DNA of 6,534 bases from Burkholderiaceae bacterium (GTDB taxonomy: Bacteria; Pseudomonadota; Gammaproteobacteria; Burkholderiales; Burkholderiaceae), in contig JAKONS010000129.1 of the NCBI GenBank assembly GCA_022701845.1, forward strand, positions 1 through 6,534. Direction: 5' to 3'. Of the stretch, positions 1-5,532 are shown one piece after another. How positions within the stretch are numbered: position 1 is the first letter of the stretch; the number at the start of each line of letters is the position of its first letter. The notes under the pieces are model-generated. The model was not told where the DNA came from, ran no database searches, and was given only the letters and a program-made list of their open reading frames with translations. A program made the translations under genes and the position numbers.

Positions 1-140
1 GCGCTGATCGAGATCGACGGCGGCGCGATGTTGGGGTACTGCTCCAGCGGCAGGGTGCGGATGGAGATCGCGCCCGCCAGCATGATGACGATGGCGATGA
101 CCCACGCGAAGATGGGCCGGTCGATGAAAAAACGTGCCAT
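1..140 (-). CDS. RND (HAE1/AcrB-type) efflux permease, N-terminal fragment
   Basis: Inner-membrane permease of a tripartite RND efflux pump, which uses the proton gradient to drive drugs, solvents or other amphiphiles out through a periplasmic adaptor and an outer-membrane channel. Only the first 46 codons lie in the window; the gene runs off the left edge. The protein begins [20 protein letters not shown] and continues with [12 protein letters not shown], which matches the start of E. coli AcrB almost residue for residue: the [11 protein letters not shown] opening, the first transmembrane helix at about residues 10-28, and the QYP-x-IAPP segment that enters the periplasmic porter domain. The start is the ATG at 138-140, 18 bp after the adaptor gene, so the two are surely co-transcribed. 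No strong Shine-Dalgarno sequence is visible. Family assignment is secure; substrate and true symbol (acrB, mexB, bpeB, ttgB and so on) cannot be decided from this piece. Confidence 0.94.
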   Translation of the reverse strand, partial: MARFFIDRPIFAWVIAIVIMLAGAISIRTLPLEQYPNIAPPSISIS

Positions 141-158
141 GTGCGGTCGGGCCCGGTG

Positions 159-1445
159 TCAGCGCGCGGCGGCCGGCGAACCGGCGCCGGCCGGTGCCGC
201 GCCTGAGGGCGTGGCGGGCGCGGCGCCCGCTGCGGGTGCGGCATCGCCGGGCGGCCTGCGCGCGGCGCCGCCGGCGTCGTTGAGGCTGGCCAGATTGGCC
301 ACCACCACCTTCACCTTGTCGCCGGGCTTGACCCGCATCGAGCCTTCGACCACCAGGCGTTCGCCGGCGGCCAGGCCGTCGCGCACCAGCCAGCGGTTGC
401 CGACGGCCCGGCCGAGGTTGACCGACCGGCGCTGCACCTTGTCGTCCTTGTCGACCACCAGCGCGGTGGCGCGGCCGACCGCGTCGCGCAGCACGCCCTG
501 CTGGGGCGCCAGCAGGGCGTCCTGGTCGGCGCCCTCCTCCACCACCGCGCGCACGTACATGCCGGGCAGCAGCAGCCCGTCGGGGTTGGGCACGGTGGCG
601 CGCAGGATGACCGCGCCGGTGGTCTGGTTGACGCTGATGCCGGCGAACTGCAGCCGGCCGTCGCGGCCGTAGGGCGTGCCATCCTCGAGCAGCAGCTTGA
701 TGCGCGCCGCGTCGGCGCCGCTGCGGGTGAGCCGGCCGGCGGCGAAGTCGCGCTTCAGGCGCAGCACTTCGGAGCTCGACTGGGTGACGTCGACATACAG
801 CGGGTCGATCTGCTGCACCGTGGTGAGCGCGACCGCCTGGTTGGCGGTGACCAGCGCGCCGGGTGTCACCGTCGAGGTGCCGATGCGCCCGGAAATGGGC
901 GAGGTGAGCCGGGTGAAGCCCAGATTGATGCGCGCGGTGTCGACCTGCGCCTGGGCGGTGGCCACGTCGGCCCGGGTCTGGGCCAGGGTGGCCTGGCTCT
1001 GGTCGTTGACCTGCTTGCTGACCGCGTCGATCTTCACCAGCTCGGCATTGCGCCCGGCGGTCACCTCGGCCGCGCCCGCGGTGGCCTTGCTGCGCGCCAG
1101 CGTGGCCTGGGCGCTAGAGAGCGCCGCCTGGTAGGTGGACGGATCGATCTGGTAGAGCGACTGACCAGCCTTGACGGTGGCGCCCTCGGTGAACAGCCGC
1201 TGCTGCACGATGCCGCCCACCTGGGGCCGGATGTCGGCGCTGAGATAGGCGCTGGTGCGGCCGGGCAGCTCGGTGGTGAAGACCGTCGCCTCGCTCTTCA
1301 GCACCACCACGCCCACCTCGGCGGGACCGGCCGGCGGCGGCGCTTCTTTTTTGCCGGAACAGGCGGCCAGAAGGACGATCGCCGCCAGCGCACCGAGCGC
1401 GGGCAGCCGTTGCGCCGGACTGCGCGGCGAGCTGGAAACTGTCAT
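159..1445 (-). CDS. RND efflux periplasmic adaptor lipoprotein (AcrA/MexA family)
   Basis: Membrane fusion protein that links an RND permease to an outer-membrane TolC-like channel. It has 428 residues, typical for the family. Residues 1-28 are a lipoprotein signal peptide ending in a lipobox (LLAAC), so Cys29 should be lipidated. The order is classical: beta-barrel/lipoyl strand from about 55 (ELPGRTSAY, RPQVGGIV), first lipoyl half to about 105 (GQSLYQIDPSTYQA), alpha-helical hairpin about 105-175, second lipoyl half with TSPISGRIGTSTVTPGALV at 181-199, beta-barrel with IDPLYVDVTQSS (213-224), and membrane-proximal domain with LLPGMYVRA and PQQGVLR. All are near-identical to E. coli AcrA motifs. 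The tail from about residue 390 is Ala/Pro/Gly-rich. I chose the ATG at 1443-1445 because an in-frame ATG at 1506-1508 would put 21 basic residues before the signal peptide. The permease gene follows after 18 bp. No regulator gene adjoins it, which is unusual for acrAB-type operons. Confidence 0.95.
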   Translation of the reverse strand: MTVSSSPRSPAQRLPALGALAAIVLLAACSGKKEAPPPAGPAEVGVVVLKSEATVFTTELPGRTSAYLSADIRPQVGGIVQQRLFTEGATVKAGQSLYQIDPSTYQAALSSAQATLARSKATAGAAEVTAGRNAELVKIDAVSKQVNDQSQATLAQTRADVATAQAQVDTARINLGFTRLTSPISGRIGTSTVTPGALVTANQAVALTTVQQIDPLYVDVTQSSSEVLRLKRDFAAGRLTRSGADAARIKLLLEDGTPYGRDGRLQFAGISVNQTTGAVILRATVPNPDGLLLPGMYVRAVVEEGADQDALLAPQQGVLRDAVGRATALVVDKDDKVQRRSVNLGRAVGNRWLVRDGLAAGERLVVEGSMRVKPGDKVKVVVANLASLNDAGGAARRPPGDAAPAAGAAPATPSGAAPAGAGSPAAAR

Positions 1446-1653
1446 GGGCGAATAGGAGCGAAATGCGGGGCGAAGGTTTCGCCGCGGGCGCACAGCATTT
1501 TGTTGCAAATTCCGCGCCGCAGCATTTTTCGCCGTGGGCGGGGTTTGTACCTGTTTATGTACCGCAGAAAGCCCGCTAACCCGCCACTCGCCCGGCCGCT
1601 TTACCGGAGCTTCATCATCCCGCGCGTCGACGCTCGTCCGGGCGCGCCGATGC
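1446..1653. other. Intergenic leader upstream of the RND operon
   Basis: This 208-bp stretch separates the MFS stop codon from the start of the RND adaptor gene, both read on the minus strand, and should carry the pump promoter. It is slightly more AT-rich than the genes around it. It contains a perfect 6-bp hairpin (1469-1483), a direct repeat CAGCATTTT (1493-1501 and 1520-1528), and a pair of GTACC words 12 bp apart (1547-1551 and 1559-1563) separated by an AT-rich spacer. On the minus strand this last segment reads GGTACATAAACAGGTACAAA and offers -10-like hexamers (TACATA, TACAAA), but no convincing -35 partner. I see no coding sequence and no intrinsic terminator with a T-run after the MFS gene. 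Confidence 0.55.
1469..1483 (-). repeat. Perfect inverted repeat in the RND operon leader
   Basis: GGCGAA and TTCGCC form a perfect 6-bp stem around a 3-base loop, 24-38 bp upstream of the adaptor start codon. It is flanked by a wider broken dyad, AAATGC at 1461-1466 and GCATTT at 1495-1500. It could be a protein-binding dyad or a 5'-leader hairpin limiting translation. There is no T-run, so it is not a terminator. A stem this short can occur by chance in GC-rich DNA. Confidence 0.35.
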
Positions 1654-2838
1654 TCACCCGGCCACCGCCGGCACCGGGCCGGAACGCCGGTCGAGCGCGC
1701 CGCTCCAGCCGGTCAGCGCCAGCGAAACCAGCACCACCGCCGCGCCGATCCAGGGCGTGTGCATCAGCCCCAGATGGGTGACGATCAGCCCGCCGGCCCA
1801 GGCCGCGCCGGCGATGCCCAGGTTGAACGCCGCGATGTTCAGCCCCGAGGCCACATCGACCGCCTGCGGTGCGAAGCGCTCGGCCTGCTTGACCACGTAT
1901 ACCTGCAGCCCGGGTACGTTGCCGAAGGCCACCGCGCCCCACAGCATCACCGTGGCCACCGCCAGCCAGGGGTGCGGCGCGGTGAACTGCAGCAGCAGCA
2001 ACACCGCCGCCAGCAGCGCGAAGACGATCTTCAGCGCCGGGATCGGCCCCAGCCGGTCGGCCAGCCGGCCGCCCCACAGGTTCCCGACCGCCACCGACAC
2101 CCCGTAGACCAGCATCACCCAGCCGACCGCGCCTTCGCCGAAGCCCGATATGCCGGTGAGGATCGGCGCCAGGAAGGTGAACGGAATGAAGGAGCCGCCA
2201 TAGCCGATCGCCGTCGTGGCGAACACCAGCAGCAGGCGCGGCTCGGTGAGCACCCGGGCCTGCCGCAGCAGGGAGGCCGGCGGCGTGTGGCGGATGTCGG
2301 CGGGCACGAACAGGGCGCTGCCGACGAAAGCCACCACCCCCAGGCCCGCCACCGCCAAGAAGGTTTCGCGCCAGCCGAAATGCTGGCCGATGAAGGTGCC
2401 CAGCGGCACCCCGGTCACCAGCGCCACGGTGAGGCCGGTGAACATCACCGCGATGGCGCTGGCCGCCTTCTCGCGCGGCACCAGGCCGGTGGCGATGGTC
2501 GAGCCGATCGAGAAGAACACGCCGTGCGCCAGCCCGGTCAGCACCCGGGCCGCCACCAGCGAGCCGTAGCCCGGCGCCTGCCAGGCCAGCAGGTTGCCGA
2601 CGGTGAACAGCGCCATCAGCCCCAGCAGCAGCGCCTTGCGCGGCAGGCGGCCGGTGAGCGCGGTGAGCACCGGCGCGCCGACCGCCACGCCCAGCGCATA
2701 CAGGCTGACCAGCAGGCCGGCCGACGGCAGGCCGACGCCGAGATCGGCCGCCACCGTGGGCAGCAGGCCGACGATCACGAACTCGGTCGTGCCGATGGCG
2801 AATGCGCTGAGCGTCAGCGCGAGCAGGGCGATGGGCAT
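1654..2838 (-). CDS. MFS transporter, DHA1 family (AraJ/YdhP-like efflux)
   Basis: Inner-membrane major facilitator of 394 residues with about 12 predicted transmembrane helices in two halves joined by a charged loop near residues 181-200. Such proteins usually export drugs, sugars or metabolites in exchange for protons. Helix 1 carries GTTEF (16-20), a hallmark of the AraJ/YdhP/NepI/CmlR-like branch. The loop between helices 2 and 3 holds a motif A variant, TGRLPRKALL (62-71), and its repeat in the second half is GGRLADRLG (256-264). Motif B appears as ARVLTGLAHG (97-106), and an antiporter motif C-like GVPLGTFIG (143-151) lies in helix 5. The only sensible start is the ATG at 2836-2838, with a weak GAG-type ribosome site about 8 bp upstream. 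It is divergent from a LysR regulator gene that probably controls it. The substrate cannot be told from sequence. Confidence 0.93.
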   Translation of the reverse strand: MPIALLALTLSAFAIGTTEFVIVGLLPTVAADLGVGLPSAGLLVSLYALGVAVGAPVLTALTGRLPRKALLLGLMALFTVGNLLAWQAPGYGSLVAARVLTGLAHGVFFSIGSTIATGLVPREKAASAIAVMFTGLTVALVTGVPLGTFIGQHFGWRETFLAVAGLGVVAFVGSALFVPADIRHTPPASLLRQARVLTEPRLLLVFATTAIGYGGSFIPFTFLAPILTGISGFGEGAVGWVMLVYGVSVAVGNLWGGRLADRLGPIPALKIVFALLAAVLLLLQFTAPHPWLAVATVMLWGAVAFGNVPGLQVYVVKQAERFAPQAVDVASGLNIAAFNLGIAGAAWAGGLIVTHLGLMHTPWIGAAVVLVSLALTGWSGALDRRSGPVPAVAG

Positions 2839-2887
2839 GGGGAGGCTCTTTTTCCTGAAGTCGAAGCAGGCGAGTCTGGCGCTTGGG

Positions 2888-2901
2888 TCTTTGCCGAAAA
2901 A
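2888..2901 (+). promoter_or_regulatory. Candidate LysR-binding element, copy 1
   Basis: TCTTTGCCGAAAAA matches copy 2 (2921-2934) at 11 of 14 positions and fits the T-N11-A rule of LysR-type operators (T at 2888, A at 2900). It lies 50 bp upstream of the MFS start codon. It also overlaps an imperfect CTTT-N6-AAAG dyad at 2889-2902. Confidence 0.38.
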
Positions 2902-2919
2902 GCCGTGTCCGCGCAGAAT
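2891..2919 (+). promoter_or_regulatory. Candidate sigma-70 promoter for the LysR gene
   Basis: TTGCCG (2891-2896) and CAGAAT (2914-2919) each match the -35 and -10 consensus at 4 of 6 positions with a 17-bp spacer. This would place the transcript start near 2926, giving a leader of about 26 nt. The -35 word lies inside candidate operator copy 1. The match is modest and the call tentative. Confidence 0.28.
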
Positions 2920-2920
2920 A

Positions 2921-2934
2921 TCCTTGCCGTGAAA
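2921..2934 (+). promoter_or_regulatory. Candidate LysR-binding element, copy 2
   Basis: TCCTTGCCGTGAAA repeats copy 1 with an offset of exactly 33 bp, about three turns of the helix, so both copies would face the same side of the DNA. It has T-N11-A spacing (T at 2921, A at 2933) and sits inside an imperfect dyad, ATATC at 2918-2922 and GAAAT at 2931-2935. It ends 17 bp before the lysR start codon, a position suited to autorepression. Confidence 0.38.
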
Positions 2935-2951
2935 TCAACAATCGCCTGCGC

Positions 2952-3854
2952 ATGAAGACCACGCTCGACGAACTCCAGGCCCTGGTCGCGGTGGTCGACG
3001 CGGGCTCGATCACCGCTGCCGCCACCGGTCTCGGCCAGACGGTGTCGGGCATCAGCCGGGCGCTGGGCCGGCTGGAGAAGAAGCTCGACACCACCCTGCT
3101 GCGGCGCACCACCCGCCGGCTGCAGCTGACCGAGGAAGGCGCGGTGTTCCTGGCCCGCGCCCGCGCGGTGCTGGCCGCCCTCGACGAGGCCGAGGAGCAG
3201 ATGGCGGCGCGCCGCAGCCAGCCCGCCGGCCGCCTGCGGGTGAACGCCGCCACGCCGTTCATGCTGCATGCGGTGCTGCCGCTGGTGGCCGACTTCTGCG
3301 CCGCCTTCCCGCAGATCCGGCTGGAGCTCGACACCGACGAACTCAACATCGACCTGCTGGAGCGCCGCACCGACGTGGCGATCCGCATCGGGACGCTGCG
3401 CGACTCCAGCCTGCATGCCCGCGCGCTCGGCAGCAGCCGCGTGCGGGTGCTGGCCAGCCCCGGCTACCTGGCGGCGCACGGCCGGCCGCGCAGCGTGGCC
3501 GAACTGGCCGGCCACACCCTGCTGGGCTTCACCCAGCCCGAGGCGCTCAACCGCTGGCCGCTGCGCAGCGAGGCGGGCGACGGCTGGCCGGCGACGCCCA
3601 CGGTGGCCGCCTCCAGCGGCGAAACCCTGCGGCAGCTGGCGCTCGCCGGCGTCGGCATCGTCTGCCTGTCCGACTTCATGACCGCCGCCGACCGCGCCGC
3701 CGGCACGCTGGTGCCGCTGCTGCCGCGCGACACGGTGGAGCAGCGCCAGCCGATCGCCGCGGTGTACTACCGCAATACCCAGGTGGCGCCGCGCATCGTC
3801 TGCTTTCTCGACTTCCTGCAGCAGCGCCTGGGCGCCGACATCCTGGAGCGCTAG
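2952..3854 (+). CDS. LysR-type transcriptional regulator
   Basis: DNA-binding regulator of 300 residues, the usual LysR length. The N-terminal winged helix-turn-helix spans about residues 1-60: it opens with LDELQALVAVVDAGSITAAA, continues through VSGISRALGRLEKKL (31-45), and ends in the wing with RRTTRRLQLTEEG. A linker helix follows at about 60-88, and from about residue 90 comes the periplasmic-binding-protein-like effector domain, with typical family segments such as DVAIRIGTLRDSSL and GVGIVCLSDF. I prefer the ATG at 2952 over an upstream in-frame TTG at 2883, because the family starts just before the LDEL segment. No clear Shine-Dalgarno sequence precedes it. It is divergent from the MFS gene, which is its likely target, and convergent with the Bug gene across only 8 bp. 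The inducer is unknown. Confidence 0.95.
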   Translation: MKTTLDELQALVAVVDAGSITAAATGLGQTVSGISRALGRLEKKLDTTLLRRTTRRLQLTEEGAVFLARARAVLAALDEAEEQMAARRSQPAGRLRVNAATPFMLHAVLPLVADFCAAFPQIRLELDTDELNIDLLERRTDVAIRIGTLRDSSLHARALGSSRVRVLASPGYLAAHGRPRSVAELAGHTLLGFTQPEALNRWPLRSEAGDGWPATPTVAASSGETLRQLALAGVGIVCLSDFMTAADRAAGTLVPLLPRDTVEQRQPIAAVYYRNTQVAPRIVCFLDFLQQRLGADILER

Positions 3855-3862
3855 CGCGGCCC

Positions 3863-4870
3863 TCAGTCGACGGTAATCTTCATCTCGCCGGCCAGCGTGC
3901 GGGTGTCGGCGATGTAGGTGCGCAGCATGGTGTCCATCTGGTCGGGCGTGCTGGAGACCGGCTCGGCGCCGGCGCCGACGAACGCGTCGCGCACCTCCGG
4001 CAGCGCCAGGATGCGCGCCAGCTCCCGGCTCAGCTTCTCGCGCGAGGCCTTGGGCACCTTCGACGAGACCACGGTGCCGAACCAGTCCTCGCCGTCGTAG
4101 CCCGGCGTGGTGGCCTGCGGCAGCGTCGGCGTGCCGGGCACGAAGCGGGCGCCGTTGGGCGAGCTGCTGCCGAGGATCAGCACCTGCCCGCTCCGGGCGA
4201 GGTTCATCACGTTGGGCGCCGGCGCGAAGGCGTATGAGAGCCGGCCGCCCATCACGTCGTTGATGGCTTCGGGCGTGCCGCGGTAGGGAATATGGGTGGC
4301 GGTGAAGCCGCCGAGCCGCGCCAGCATCGCGCCGTGCAGGTGGGCGGTGCTGCCGACGCCGGCCGAGCCGAAATTCAGGCCGCCGGGCGCCGCCTTGCCG
4401 AGTGCGATCAGCTGCGCCAGGGTGGTGGTCTTCTGCGCCGGCGCCACCACCAGAAAACTGGGCGAGCGGGCGATCAGGCCGATGCCGGCGATGTCGCGCC
4501 CCGGGTCGTAGGGCAGGGCACGGTCGATCGCCGAGCGCACGCCGAAGGCGCTCGGCACCATCATCACCGTCTGCCCGTCGGGCCGCGACGCCAGCAGCGC
4601 GCTGGCACCCACCACGCCACCGGCGCCGGCCTTGTTGTCGATCACCACCGGCACCTTCCAGGCCTCCGACAGGTGGCGCGCCAGCACCCGCGCCAGGATG
4701 TCGGTGGTGCCGCCCGCGGTGGCCGGCACGATGATGCGGATCGGCTGGTCCGGCAGCGGATACGGCGGCCCTTCCTGGCCGTGCGCCGCAGCGGCGAAGA
4801 CCGCGACGGCGCAGGCGAGCAGCGCGCGGCGGCCCGGGTTCGAAAACACGGAACGGTTCGAAGAGGACAT
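3863..4870 (-). CDS. Bug/TctC-family tripartite tricarboxylate transporter solute-binding protein
   Basis: Periplasmic binding protein of 335 residues, full length for the Bug (Bordetella uptake gene) family, whose members mostly bind carboxylates and amides for tripartite tricarboxylate transporters. A Sec signal peptide covers about residues 1-31 (twin Arg at 14-15, hydrophobic core LLACAVAVFAAAA, likely cut after AHG). Family motifs follow: IRIIVPATAGGTTDILARVL (44-63), VVIDNKAGAGGVVGA (75-89), PDGQTVM (97-103), HLHGAMLARLGG (177-188), HIPYRGTPEAINDVMGGRLS (193-212) and the PGYDGEDWFG segment (256-265). The start at 4868-4870 is supported by a strong AGGAG site 6 bp upstream and by the signal peptide. 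The gene follows the hydro-lyase small-subunit gene on the same strand after 119 bp, so it may supply that enzyme's substrate. No tctA/tctB membrane genes are in the window; many Bug genes are orphans of this kind. The ligand cannot be predicted reliably. Confidence 0.94.
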   Translation of the reverse strand: MSSSNRSVFSNPGRRALLACAVAVFAAAAHGQEGPPYPLPDQPIRIIVPATAGGTTDILARVLARHLSEAWKVPVVIDNKAGAGGVVGASALLASRPDGQTVMMVPSAFGVRSAIDRALPYDPGRDIAGIGLIARSPSFLVVAPAQKTTTLAQLIALGKAAPGGLNFGSAGVGSTAHLHGAMLARLGGFTATHIPYRGTPEAINDVMGGRLSYAFAPAPNVMNLARSGQVLILGSSSPNGARFVPGTPTLPQATTPGYDGEDWFGTVVSSKVPKASREKLSRELARILALPEVRDAFVGAGAEPVSSTPDQMDTMLRTYIADTRTLAGEMKITVD

Positions 4871-4876
4871 GAAAAG

Positions 4877-4881
4877 CTCCT
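4877..4881 (-). promoter_or_regulatory. Ribosome binding site of the Bug gene
   Basis: AGGAG on the minus strand, 6 bp before the ATG at 4870, fixes the start of the signal-peptide-bearing protein. It rejects an apparent in-frame extension upstream that would cross the small-subunit gene. Confidence 0.8.
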
Positions 4882-4974
4882 GTCGGTGAGAAGGAAGATT
4901 TGCGTCCTGCCAGCGGGCGAGAGTCGTCGTGGAGCGGGCGTCTGCTGCGCCCTGCCCCGGAACCGGTGCACGAG

Positions 4975-4998
4975 AAAAACGCCGGCGTCCTAGCCGGC
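4975..4998 (-). terminator. Candidate intrinsic terminator/attenuator overlapping the small-subunit stop codon
   Basis: On the minus strand GCCGGC (4993-4998), a 6-base loop and GCCGGC (4981-4986) make an all-GC 6-bp stem, followed by G and five T residues (4975-4979). The first arm encodes the last two residues of the small subunit (Ala-Gly), and the TAG stop codon lies in the loop. This looks like a rho-independent terminator, or a partial one, that would lower Bug expression relative to the enzyme. The stem is short, so strength is uncertain. A second small dyad (GGGCG at 4936-4940, CGCCC at 4948-4952) lies further downstream in the gap. Confidence 0.45.
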
Positions 4999-5532
4999 CA
5001 GGACTCCCAGGCCGGCTTCTTGCCGCCACCAGTCGGCCAGCCAGCCGGCGGTGCCGCCCTGCTCGATCAGCGAGCGCAGCGCTTGCGGCACCGGCGGCAG
5101 CTGCGCGGTGCTGCCGCGGGTCTCGTTGGCGAAGCGGCCGGTGGCGAAATCGACGGTGAGCAGGTCGCCGTCCTCGCACAGGTCCAGCAGATCCGGGCAC
5201 GGCGCCAGCACCGGCAGGCCCTCGCCGAGCGCGGCGCGGTAGGCCTGCACCGGCATCGATTCGCACAGCAGGCCCAGGCCGAGCGCCCGCATGGCGATGT
5301 AGCCGGGCACCTTGGGACCCATGCCGAAGCGCCTGCCGGCCACCACGATGTCGCCGGGGCGGCAGCGCTGGCTGAAACCCGGCCGCATCTCCTCGAACAG
5401 ATGGGGCGTCAGCACCGCCGGATCGGTTTCGCGGGCGGTGATGAAACGCCCCGGCACGATACCGCCGGCATGCGGCACGTCGTGGCCGAACCTGTGGCAG
5501 CGGCCGTGCAGCACCCACTGGTAGTCAGACAT
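4990..5532 (-). CDS. Aconitase-family hydro-lyase small subunit (LeuD/DmdB-like, divergent active site)
   Basis: Small 'swivel' subunit of a two-subunit hydro-lyase related to 3-isopropylmalate dehydratase, 2,3-dimethylmalate dehydratase and homoaconitase; 180 residues, in the LeuD/DmdB range. The fold is recognisable from GRCHRFGHDV (10-19), VPGRF (26-30), PHLFEEMRPGF (43-53), GDIVVAGRRFG (60-70), the GEGLPVL segment (103-109), and a C-terminal IEQGGTAGWL like the 'EAGGL' end of archaeal-type LeuD. Two signature loops are altered. The DTD of the GDNVDTDAIIP motif is PHA here (20-22), and the GSSREHA loop after FGxG reads PKVPGYI (73-79), so the Ser and Arg aligned with the catalytic Ser and substrate-binding Arg of aconitase are absent. 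The start at 5530-5532 has a strong GGAGG site 6 bp upstream and overlaps the end of the large-subunit gene by 8 bp. The substrate is probably not isopropylmalate; I give no symbol for that reason. Confidence 0.88.
   Translation of the reverse strand: MSDYQWVLHGRCHRFGHDVPHAGGIVPGRFITARETDPAVLTPHLFEEMRPGFSQRCRPGDIVVAGRRFGMGPKVPGYIAMRALGLGLLCESMPVQAYRAALGEGLPVLAPCPDLLDLCEDGDLLTVDFATGRFANETRGSTAQLPPVPQALRSLIEQGGTAGWLADWWRQEAGLGVLAG

Larger units (their letters stand above)
2839..2951. promoter_or_regulatory. Divergent MFS/lysR control region
   Basis: This 113-bp gap lies between the start codons of the MFS gene (minus) and the LysR gene (plus), the usual arrangement in which a LysR protein binds between itself and its target. 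It is richer in A/T tracts than the coding DNA around it. It holds two similar elements of the T-N11-A type 33 bp apart, and an AGAATA/TATTCT word at 2915-2920 that could serve as a -10 element on either strand. The role is inferred from layout and pattern only. Confidence 0.6.

Noticed and set aside
1446..1508. Upstream ATG start for the RND adaptor
   Set aside because: It would place 21 basic residues ahead of a normal lipoprotein signal peptide.
1624..1633. GCGTCGACGC palindrome after the MFS gene
   Set aside because: It has no loop or T-run and is a common kind of chance palindrome in GC-rich DNA.
2883..2951. TTG start for the LysR protein, adding 23 residues
   Set aside because: The added residues resemble no LysR N-terminus, and the segment carries the putative operators and promoter.
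1534..2955. Plus-strand open frame of 473 codons opposite the MFS gene
   Set aside because: Composition is a Gln/Arg/His/Gly-rich mixture with no domain or hydrophobic pattern. It lies antisense to a clear 12-helix transporter; long shadow frames are expected at this GC content.
1601..3388. Minus-strand open frame of 595 codons crossing the MFS and lysR genes
   Set aside because: It is out of frame with the MFS protein and antisense to lysR; the translation is Arg/Ala/Gly-rich noise.
4802..4819. Lipobox-like LLAC at residues 17-20 of the Bug protein
   Set aside because: Eleven more hydrophobic or small residues follow before a good signal peptidase I site, so an ordinary secreted protein is more likely.
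4871..5518. In-frame upstream extension of the Bug protein
   Set aside because: It crosses the small-subunit gene in another frame. The true start has an AGGAG site and a signal peptide.
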